Assembly: GCF_001704275.1 (NCBI RefSeq)
Contig: NZ_CP011533.1
Location: 9,548,001-9,612,000, forward strand
Direction: 5' to 3'
From: Streptomyces noursei ATCC 11455
Lineage (GTDB): Bacteria; Actinomycetota; Actinomycetes; Streptomycetales; Streptomycetaceae
Length of the DNA: 64,000 nt
The notes under the pieces are model-generated. The model was not told where the DNA came from. It ran no database searches and worked only from the letters and a program-made list of their open reading frames with translations. A program made the translations under genes and the position numbers. Numbering within the stretch: position 1 is the stretch's first letter; the number at the start of each line of letters is the position of its first letter. Shown one piece after another: positions 8,605 through 14,813 of this stretch.

Positions 8605-9048
8605 GTGCCACGGAACCCCGAAACACCATCCTTGCGTGGCGACCACGTACCGCAGAACGCATCGCATCTAGATGTGACTTTCGGAAGGCACAGTGGTCGG
8701 TGGGCGTTCTTCGAGATAGCGCTCAGGCATGCCCAACAATCCAGATGCCGCTACCGTGTTGGCGCAGTCCTGGTCAAAGGCAGCCGGGTTCTAGCCCACG
8801 CCTGCAACAGGTACCGGAACCCTCCGGGCATCGACTTCCACCACGCCACCTTCCACGCGGAGGAGGTGCTGCTGCGCAGAGCGCGGTGCCCCCGCGGGGC
8901 CGTAGTCTACGTCGCTCGCGTCAGCGCAACCGGTGCTCCCCGTATGGCTCGCCCGTGCTCACGGTGCCAAAGCGCTCTCGCTACGGGCGGCATCATCCGT
9001 GCTCACTACACCACACCCGCGGGCCCTGGAGCACTGCGGCTCAACTGA
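8605..9048 (+). CDS. Cytidine/deoxycytidylate/tRNA deaminase-family protein
   Basis: The start is GTG 8605 with an AAAGGAA site eight bases upstream, giving 147 residues. The zinc deaminase signature is complete: HAE at 84-86 supplies one ligand and the catalytic glutamate, and PCSRC at 117-121 supplies two cysteines. Upstream RYRVGAVLVKGSRVLAHACN is the usual first strand-helix unit. Substrates in this superfamily include free cytidine, dCMP and tRNA bases. The gene ends 39 bp before an aberrant tRNA, so a tRNA-editing role is possible, but this is inference from position. Confidence 0.75.
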   Translation: MPRNPETPSLRGDHVPQNASHLDVTFGRHSGRWAFFEIALRHAQQSRCRYRVGAVLVKGSRVLAHACNRYRNPPGIDFHHATFHAEEVLLRRARCPRGAVVYVARVSATGAPRMARPCSRCQSALATGGIIRAHYTTPAGPGALRLN

Positions 9049-9087
9049 GTCACCAGCCCTATGCCCATCAGCCGGCCCGAAAGGATG

Positions 9088-9164
9088 GGGGCATTAGCTC
9101 AGCCGGCGAGAGCAGAGGATCCAGAATCCTCCGGTCGCGGGTTCGAGTCCCGCATGCCCCGCCA
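9088..9164 (+). tRNA. Atypical tRNA, anticodon CAG by position (C at position 33), CCA encoded
   Basis: The cloverleaf folds fully. The acceptor pairs GGGGCAT with ATGCCCC, the D-stem GCTC with GAGC, the anticodon stem GAGGA with TCCTC, and the T-arm is GCGGG-TTCGAGT-CCCGC. G73 and an encoded CCA follow. The 7-base anticodon loop is TCCAGAA, so positions 34-36 are CAG (Leu codon CUG), but position 33 is C where U is almost universal. The variable loop has five bases, unlike leucine tRNAs. It shares TCCTCCGGTCGC with the Met tRNA at 12257, suggesting descent from that scaffold. Amino-acid identity is therefore uncertain. Confidence 0.8.
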
Positions 9165-9692
9165 GGAACATGCATCGCCAAGACACATTGCCATCGCCGA
9201 GAGTCTCCTTCGCCTAGGCACCAGAGAGGACACTGATCACAGTGCACCAAGCCACCCCCACGACAGGCACAGACCCGGCGGCAAGGGCCAATGCCCTCTG
9301 GAGGACCAACAGACTCCAGACACCGCAGTGGCCACCGCCTCGCGAAGGCCGCAACGCCAATAGTGCACACGACGCCTCACGCATCGCTCTGGCCGCACTA
9401 ACCAGACTCAAAGTCACCGGCACCTTCTCATCCCACGAGCGATACCTACGCATCAATCTCCAATGGGGACCACACAGCAACGTCCCCTATCGCTCCCCAA
9501 CGACCCGCCTACAGAATCCAAAAGAACCCATCACCGCCTCACAGGAGACCACTGCTACAGACACATCTTCCCGTGCCCGAACAACGGCTGCCCGGACGGT
9601 TCCCAGGGCTCCAGGGCAAGAACTGGTCGCGCCGCCCCCAGGCATGCCAGGCCCTAGCAACAAATCTCAACAGGATGTATCCAGGAGAGACC
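9165..9692. other. Stretch between tRNA and zinc-ribbon gene; no confident gene
   Basis: A forward frame starting at GTG 9242 stays open through this region and could encode about 100 plausible residues (for example ASRIALAALTRLKVTGTFSSHE). It has no clear end before running into shadow frames of the next gene, and no family match. Confidence 0.3.
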
Positions 9693-10298
9693 ATGGAGCG
9701 GTACTGCATAATCTGTACGACCGCGCCCACGAGCAGCGACGACACCAGCATCTGCTTGGGATGCCAGCGCCGTCTTCGCGGTGCGCTCACCCGCTTTCCA
9801 CAGTTGTACGTCCAACTGCACCTCGAACTTCCCTTCGTTCCCCGCAACAGTCTCAACCAGATCCCCAGCCACACCCCCTGGAAGAGCAGAGAGAAAACCA
9901 CGCCCTTGCGTCTGCCTTTGCTGGATCACGCCCAGCGCTGCACCGACGTCCTACGGGAGTGGGCCACTTACGCGATACCCGACCTCGTACCGGAAGAGAA
10001 GCTTCAGCCTGGCCGCCTCTTCCAAAACCTGTGCCATGCCTTGGCCGCAGACTTGCCCACAGCCGTCACGAGCACAGAAGGCGGGAGGCACGCCGGCCGT
10101 ACGTGGAGGGCCTACAGCATCGCTCGCAGACTGCTGGGCGAGGCCGACCTCACTCGCCAACTAGCCACTCCTTGCCCCAACTGCCAGATGCGCGCATTAC
10201 TGTCCATCGACAACTACATTGTCATCTGCCGAAGCTGCCGCGCCCACTGGCCAATCGAAGCGTGGCACGCCGCTACCTCTCCCGGGCACATAGCGTAA
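9693..10298 (+). CDS. Double zinc-ribbon protein, actinophage/plasmid type
   Basis: ATG 9693 follows an AGGAGA site by six bases and gives 201 residues. The N-terminus has CIIC and CLGC (about residues 5-25). The C-terminus has CPNC and CRSC, a second ribbon ahead of an aromatic tail. The middle is helical (LDHAQRCTDVLREWATYAIPDL). This two-ribbon layout is one I associate with phage and integrative-element proteins of actinobacteria of unknown function. A TTA codon occurs at 10197-10199. The next small gene begins right after its stop (TAAATG). Confidence 0.65.
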   Translation: MERYCIICTTAPTSSDDTSICLGCQRRLRGALTRFPQLYVQLHLELPFVPRNSLNQIPSHTPWKSREKTTPLRLPLLDHAQRCTDVLREWATYAIPDLVPEEKLQPGRLFQNLCHALAADLPTAVTSTEGGRHAGRTWRAYSIARRLLGEADLTRQLATPCPNCQMRALLSIDNYIVICRSCRAHWPIEAWHAATSPGHIA

Positions 10299-10445
10299 AT
10301 GGCTTCAGGACGCTGCAAAGTTCCCGGGCCCCAGCACAACAAGCCCTTCTTCCCCATAGGAACCCAGTGCTGGGGCGACGAGTCGGTAGGGCTTTCCCGG
10401 GGCCAATCAGCGGGACCACCCCCAGGAGCAGATCGCCGCGACTGA
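10299..10445 (+). CDS. Small protein (48 aa), immediately downstream of the zinc-ribbon gene
   Basis: The ATG directly follows the TAA stop of the preceding gene, so translation is probably coupled. The 48-residue product has two cysteines in RCKVPGPQHNKPFFPIGTQCW and a Gly/Pro-rich tail. Its frame differs from the long shadow frame that crosses the region. No family is recognised. The call rests on spacing and protein-like composition. Confidence 0.45.
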   Translation: MASGRCKVPGPQHNKPFFPIGTQCWGDESVGLSRGQSAGPPPGADRRD

Positions 10446-11089
10446 GTCGATTCCGTAGGCACTCACTTCTGGCCTCTGCCCAGAAGACACCACCAGCACC
10501 TGAAACTGGCTCGGTCCCGCAACAGCACCCGCCGCCACTCACTCCCCCCAGCCGCGAGCACCCCAGGCCCGGACAAACGAATAGCTGCATCCCGCTCGCA
10601 TGCCTTCGGTTTGCCAGTCAGGGGCGGACCGGCGACCAGCGCGCCTCTACAAGACGGGGCCCGGCTTCTGCGGACCCCCCACACCTAGAACACAGGGCCT
10701 GGATACGGCACACGCTTGCTCCCAGCTCACCCAGGGCCGGAAAGCCGCAGCTGAGAGCCGACCAGACAGCCCCTCTTCACCCCGACCACCTAGAGCTGTC
10801 ACCACGCGAACACACCACGTTAGCGTACCGACAGTCTCAAGCTCTCTTCGCCGAATTGCTACTTCGCTCTCACACCAGCCAAGCACCGGCACCTGGGCCA
10901 CCACTGCGTGCTGCACGAACTCCCCAGTACAAAGCGCGGCATGGGCGCTCATGCGCCGGGCCGGCGCGGCGCTGGAGCCTGGCCGGCGGGTGGTCCGGGG
11001 CGGGGGAGTGGCAGCGAAGACCTCCTGTTGGAAGACAGAACGTACTAGTTCGATTGGCCCTTGTGGGCCGCGATCAGTCAGGAGCCGAA
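10446..11089. other. Region with several overlapping open frames, no confident gene
   Basis: Forward and reverse frames are both open for 175-213 codons, but none has a good start site plus a recognisable domain. The forward frame continuous with the next gene runs through here. A reverse frame at 10647-11174 is the best alternative. Confidence 0.3.
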
Positions 11090-11701
11090 ATGCGTCACTG
11101 TCATGGAAACCCCCAGCCTCCACAGGTAACCCGGCACAGGCCAGGTGGGTACTTTCCCCAGCTCGACTGGCCAAGTACCACGTTGCTTCTCCTTCTTGTG
11201 GCGTTGTACCTGCTCAAGGAGCGTGGCGAACGATGCGCTGAACGTGTAGTGCAAGGGAGCTCCACCTTCTTCGCCGGCGTGGTACGTCTACCTCTCAGGT
11301 CCCGTGCAAATGCAGAGAGCGGAGCACACACACCGGACGCGGTGACAAGCAGTGGCGAGGGGACATCGAACGCGCCGGCAGCGGACTCTCCTGTCATGAG
11401 CAGGCACATAAGCAGTGAGCATGTACAGACGCAGCCCCTCCCAGAGTTTCCTGGTGAAGCATGCTTTGGCCCAGGCACGTCGAACGTCTGGGTACTGATG
11501 CTGAGGTTGCGGTTGGTGGCCCGTGGCTACGCAGAAGAGCAAAAGACGCGACTGGCAAACGACCCCGACTTGCACGCCTCCAGCGAGTGGGACGAAGACC
11601 TGCGGGTCTGCTGCACTCTCTTCCAACTGGACCACGGACTGCGCGGCAGCGAAGCAACCGGATACCCCACCGCACGCACCTGGCAGTTGCTATGGGCGTG
11701 A
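11090..11701 (+). CDS. Membrane-anchored peptidoglycan-binding protein
   Basis: ATG 11090 has AGGAG six bases upstream and gives 203 residues. A hydrophobic segment near residues 28-42 (STTLLLLLVALYLL) could anchor it. The C-terminal 85 residues (FPGEACFGPGTSNVWVLMLRLRL, then FQLDHGL and GYPTARTWQLLW) match the peptidoglycan-binding repeat seen in phage-like and secreted actinomycete proteins. It likely holds a product at the cell wall; no catalytic domain is visible. The stop overlaps the start of the WhiB gene by 10 bases. Confidence 0.65.
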   Translation: MRHCHGNPQPPQVTRHRPGGYFPQLDWPSTTLLLLLVALYLLKERGERCAERVVQGSSTFFAGVVRLPLRSRANAESGAHTPDAVTSSGEGTSNAPAADSPVMSRHISSEHVQTQPLPEFPGEACFGPGTSNVWVLMLRLRLVARGYAEEQKTRLANDPDLHASSEWDEDLRVCCTLFQLDHGLRGSEATGYPTARTWQLLWA

Positions 11702-12087
11702 CATCGGCGTGGGAACGCACCGCACGGACACGACGGCGTGACGACTCAGGAGGTGAACTGGACCCACAGTGGTGGATTCAGGCGCGATGCAAGCGACTGG
11801 AGTCTGACCTCTTCTTCGACTCCCGGCGGGAAACAGAAGCCCTGGAAGTGTGTAAGCCGTGCTCCGTGCGGACCGAGTGCCTGGCACAAGCATTGGACAA
11901 ACGCACGGAATATGGAGTGTTCGGGGGCACGACCGCACTGTGGCGCAAGCAATTGTTGCTACGTCGTGCAGATGTAACGTCGTGGCACGCCTTCTTGAGC
12001 AAGGCACGTGCGAGGCACCGTCACCAACAACTGAGGCGATTCATAAACTTCAAGAACTCCCTGCACCATGCCCGCTCCTTGAGCTGA
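11692..12087 (+). CDS. WhiB-family iron-sulfur transcriptional regulator
   Basis: This 131-residue protein has the four Wbl cysteines C33, C54, C57 and C63 (CKPCSVRTEC) that bind a 4Fe-4S cluster. A GVFGG turn at 75-79 replaces the usual GVWGG, and a basic C-terminus (RRADVTSWHAFLSKARARHRHQQ) can bind DNA. Wbl proteins act with the main sigma factor. The ATG overlaps the preceding gene, suggesting coupling. The extended C-terminus and variant turn are typical of plasmid or phage copies. tRNA-Leu(UAA) begins 16 bp after its stop. Confidence 0.85.
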   Translation: MGVTSAWERTARTRRRDDSGGELDPQWWIQARCKRLESDLFFDSRRETEALEVCKPCSVRTECLAQALDKRTEYGVFGGTTALWRKQLLLRRADVTSWHAFLSKARARHRHQQLRRFINFKNSLHHARSLS

Positions 12088-12103
12088 GCGACAAAATGCG
12101 TAA

Positions 12104-12187
12104 GGGCGAGTGGCGAAACAGGCAAACGCAGTGGACTTAAAATCCACCGCCCCCTGGGGCTTGTGGGTTCGAATCCCACCTCGCTCA
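12104..12187 (+). tRNA. tRNA-Leu, anticodon TAA (reads UUA; bldA-like)
   Basis: A full class II cloverleaf. The acceptor pairs GGGCGAG with CTCGCTC (one G-T), and the leucine-type D-arm contains AGGC. The anticodon arm is GTGGA-CTTAAAA-TCCAC with anticodon TAA. A GCCCC-CT-GGGGC variable stem and the T-arm GTGGG-TTCGAAT-CCCAC follow, with A73 and no encoded CCA. In Streptomyces UUA is read by the single bldA tRNA, which limits TTA-containing genes. This is an extra or alternative UUA reader on accessory DNA, near genes with TTA codons. Confidence 0.93.
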
Positions 12188-12256
12188 CGGGCCACGCCAG
12201 CTATCGCGTTGGCAAGTACGCCCTCATCGATCGACGCCGAGCATCCAACCCATCAT

Positions 12257-12330
12257 GAGGTGTTAGCTCAGCTGGTCAGAGCAGGGGACTCATAATCCTC
12301 CGGTCGCAGGTTCAAGTCCTGCACACCTCA
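12257..12330 (+). tRNA. tRNA with CAT anticodon (Met, or Ile2 if modified)
   Basis: A standard class I cloverleaf: acceptor GAGGTGT/ACACCTC, D-stem GCTC/GAGC, anticodon loop CTCATAA, T-arm GCAGG-TTCAAGT-CCTGC, A73, no encoded CCA. CAT can be elongator Met or lysidine-modified Ile. The sequence alone does not decide. It lies 70 bp after the leucine tRNA, probably in one transcript. Confidence 0.92.
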
Positions 12331-12370
12331 CGAGCACCGGCCACGGACCGAAGGAGCGAACCTCTCACTA

Positions 12371-12465
12371 AGCCTCTTTCATCCTCCGCTCGATGCAACG
12401 CACAAACCACCTCTCAAAGACGGAAACACCGCCGCCCCTCATCCCCAGAGACCGAGGATGAGGCT
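12371..12465. mobile_element. MITE-like element (about 95 bp)
   Basis: The left end AGCCTCTTTCATCCTCCGC and right end CGAGGATGAGGCT are inverted and align with the MITE at 30926-31026, including interior bases such as CGGAAACAC. A small deletion has shortened the right repeat. It marks the right border of the tRNA block. Confidence 0.65.
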
Positions 12466-12504
12466 ACTCAGTCCGTGGCTGCCTGCAAGCGCAGCGTCGT
12501 GCAA

Positions 12505-12626
12505 GCTTCCATCCTCTACACGCTGTTTAGAAGATGGAAGCTCAGCGCAGATGAGCTCACATGAGTGCAGCAACACATTGCTGCATCCATGAGAGAGAAC
12601 AGAGAAGGAAACCTTCTAAAAGGTTT
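12505..12626 (+). promoter_or_regulatory. Structured leader of the aldo/keto reductase gene: three hairpins
   Basis: Three stem-loops precede the ATG at 12653. One pairs GCTTCCATC (12505-12513) with GATGGAAGC (12533-12541). The second is TGCAGCAA-CACA-TTGCTGCA (12566-12585). The third is AAACCTT-CTAA-AAGGTTT (12609-12626). Such stacked hairpins could form an attenuator or protein-binding leader. Their role is inferred. Confidence 0.55.
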
Positions 12627-12652
12627 GCTGGCACCCATCCGAAAGGCATCTG

Positions 12653-13609
12653 ATGGTAGATTCGCTAGCTGCATTCTCAGACCGAACAGGCCTGGTCCCG
12701 GCACGCCGTTGCGGACGCAGCGGCCTTCACCTTCCGGCAGTCTCCTTGGCTCTGCGCAGGCACAACAACGCCTGGGGACACGCCGCCATGTTGCTACGGC
12801 AAGCTTTAGAGGTAGGCGTGACACACGTGGATATCGCGCCACCCTTCGGCGGGCCTGCAGCGATAGAAGAGCTCAGAAATGCCCTACACACCGTGCGTTT
12901 TCGAAGAGAGGAAGTAACGGTATCACTGCAGGTAGGCATCGGGACGCCCGGCCCCTTGTACGGCTTCGGCTCTCGCCAACGCGTGCTGTCGACGCTGGAC
13001 GCCGTTCTGCAACGCACCGGACTGAACTTCGTCGACGTTCTGTACGCGCACCGGTTCGACCCAACAACCCCATTAGAAGAGACCGCCCAGGCCCTTGCAT
13101 GGGCGGTTCAGCAGGGCAAGGCACTGTACGTCGGGCTCTCGGGATTCGCTCCGGCCGTACTACGGAAGTTGCTACCCCTCATGGAAGAACACGGAGCACG
13201 GGTAGTGGCGTGCCAGGTGGACTACTCCCTGCTGGATCGGTGGGCTGAAGACGGCGTCTTCGGATTGCTGGAACACTATGGCGTGGGGTGCGTAGCTACG
13301 AATCCGCTGGCTGGAGGAGACCTCGCTGTAACAGTTCCAGGCAGACCAGATGACCTGCAGATGCGTGAGGCCCTCACCCCTATCAGACACCAACTGACAC
13401 GGGTAGCCGCTAAGAGGCAGCAAACACTGCCACAGATGGCGCTGAGCTGGTCCCTCAAAGACCCAAGAATCACCTCGGTGGCAGTGGAGGCGACGTCATG
13501 GAACGAGATGGAGGACTACTGCGCAGCAAGCCACACCACATACTTCGACCCAGAGGAACAAGCCACACTCAACACCATCTGCGAGGCAAAAGACGGGTTA
13601 GCCCGATGA
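12653..13609 (+). CDS. Aldo/keto reductase-family protein with altered catalytic residues
   Basis: The 318 residues follow the AKR barrel pattern: THVDIAPPFGG, VDVLYAHRFDPTTPLEET, GLSGFAP, QVDYSLL and ALSWSLKDPRITSV. D60 and H133 of the catalytic tetrad are present. The tyrosine is phenylalanine (F65), and the position expected for lysine is glutamine (Q93). The protein is therefore unlikely to be a normal reductase; it might bind NADPH as a regulator. Three TTA codons (residues 52, 141, 316) tie it to the nearby tRNA-Leu(UAA). Its stop overlaps the next start (ATGA). Confidence 0.82.
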   Translation: MVDSLAAFSDRTGLVPARRCGRSGLHLPAVSLALRRHNNAWGHAAMLLRQALEVGVTHVDIAPPFGGPAAIEELRNALHTVRFRREEVTVSLQVGIGTPGPLYGFGSRQRVLSTLDAVLQRTGLNFVDVLYAHRFDPTTPLEETAQALAWAVQQGKALYVGLSGFAPAVLRKLLPLMEEHGARVVACQVDYSLLDRWAEDGVFGLLEHYGVGCVATNPLAGGDLAVTVPGRPDDLQMREALTPIRHQLTRVAAKRQQTLPQMALSWSLKDPRITSVAVEATSWNEMEDYCAASHTTYFDPEEQATLNTICEAKDGLAR

Positions 13610-14619
13610 TTGGCCCGCTCCGCTGGCCGATCGGTCGAGAAAAGATAACGCGCTTCCTCGCTGAGACTTACCGCTCCGTGCATGGCAGCAGGAGCCAATG
13701 CACATGCCCATCTCCGGCCCCGCGCCGTACGATCATTACCCATGCTGTGTGTCTGGCGACTATCTTCGCACTGTCCACCGGGCAAGCGGCAGGAGCCATG
13801 CCTGTCACAACCACCTCAGCAACTTATCAACCTCGCCGCAGCGCTGCGATCGTCGGCGGCAGTCAGGCAGGAACTAACCGGTACCCCTTCATGGCTGCGC
13901 TCCTGGAGGGGACCGAGCACGACAACCAGCCTTTTTGCGGTGGCACCTTGGTGTCACCCTCCATCCTTATGACGGCTGCCCACTGCTTCACAGATCTCCA
14001 GCAGGATTCGATAAAGATCGCTGTGGGACGCACTGCTCTGTCCAACCCTAGGCAGGGCCAGATCCGTTCTGTGAGCCTCACGCACGTCGTGATACATCCC
14101 GGGTTCGTTCCGAAGACCTTCGCCTTCGACCTAGCGCTGATCGATCTGGGCAGTCCAGTCAAGGGAATCACTCCCGTGCGCCTGGCCCCGCTTACGAGTC
14201 GGCCAGCAGACCGGGCCAGTGGCACCGCGGTGGTCATCGGCTGGGGCACCACAGTTGACGGAGGCGAACGCGGACCGGACCGACTGCGTGAAGTGAAAGT
14301 ACCGCTGCAGGGTAATTCCGCCTGCACGAAGGCTTACCCGAAATCCTATAGAGCCGGGCGGAATATCTGTGCGGGTGCCGTAAACCGGGACTCCTGCCAA
14401 GGCGACAGCGGAGGCCCCTTGCTCACAGCGGCCCCCAAAGGCACCTGGGTGCAAATCGGGATTGTATCTTACGGGGATGGGTGCGGCCGGGCAGGAAAAC
14501 CTGGCGCGTACACCGCAGTGGACCCATCCTCGTTATGGACAACCTTGGCAAAGTCACCCCAGGGCCGCCGCATACTCACCCTGCTAACCCAGAAGCGGAT
14601 CCTGAATCCACCCCCATGA
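13606..14619 (+). CDS. Secreted trypsin-like serine protease (S1 family)
   Basis: The ATG overlaps the preceding stop as ATGA, giving 337 residues; GTG 13677 is an alternative start. Residues 41-64 form a signal peptide core (THAVCLATIFALSTGQAAGA). The mature domain begins at IVGG (82-85). Catalytic His126 (TAAHC), Asp175 (FDLALIDL) and Ser268 (GDSGGP) are present, with Asp262 at the pocket base indicating cleavage after Arg/Lys. One TTA codon (14533-14535) occurs. A C-terminal extension of about 25 residues follows the domain. Confidence 0.9.
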   Translation: MIGPLRWPIGREKITRFLAETYRSVHGSRSQCTCPSPAPRRTIITHAVCLATIFALSTGQAAGAMPVTTTSATYQPRRSAAIVGGSQAGTNRYPFMAALLEGTEHDNQPFCGGTLVSPSILMTAAHCFTDLQQDSIKIAVGRTALSNPRQGQIRSVSLTHVVIHPGFVPKTFAFDLALIDLGSPVKGITPVRLAPLTSRPADRASGTAVVIGWGTTVDGGERGPDRLREVKVPLQGNSACTKAYPKSYRAGRNICAGAVNRDSCQGDSGGPLLTAAPKGTWVQIGIVSYGDGCGRAGKPGAYTAVDPSSLWTTLAKSPQGRRILTLLTQKRILNPPP

Positions 14620-14785
14620 GATAGAGCTTTGCGGCCGATACCCGAGTAGCTGAGATGCGACCCAAGCCATCCTTCCTGACGCGATCCCGCGAAGCATTAA
14701 GCCATCGCCCGCGTGATTCACTCCAAGCAAGAACCCACTAGTTAACCGTCCCACGGAGGCTCCATGCTTACAGCACTCACTGTGG

Positions 14786-14813
14786 CCTGTATTGGCTATG
14801 CAGCCAATACAGG
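14786..14813 (+). terminator. Strong hairpin terminator downstream of the S1 protease
   Basis: A perfect 12-bp stem (CCTGTATTGGCT / AGCCAATACAGG) with an ATGC loop lies 167 bp after the protease stop. The IS5 type-3 end starts within its last two bases, so the IS sits at the base of the stem. Confidence 0.7.

Noticed and set aside
10647..11174. 175-codon reverse frame near the peptidoglycan-binding gene
   Set aside because: It overlaps a gene with a clear domain and ribosome site on the other strand and has no recognisable motif of its own.
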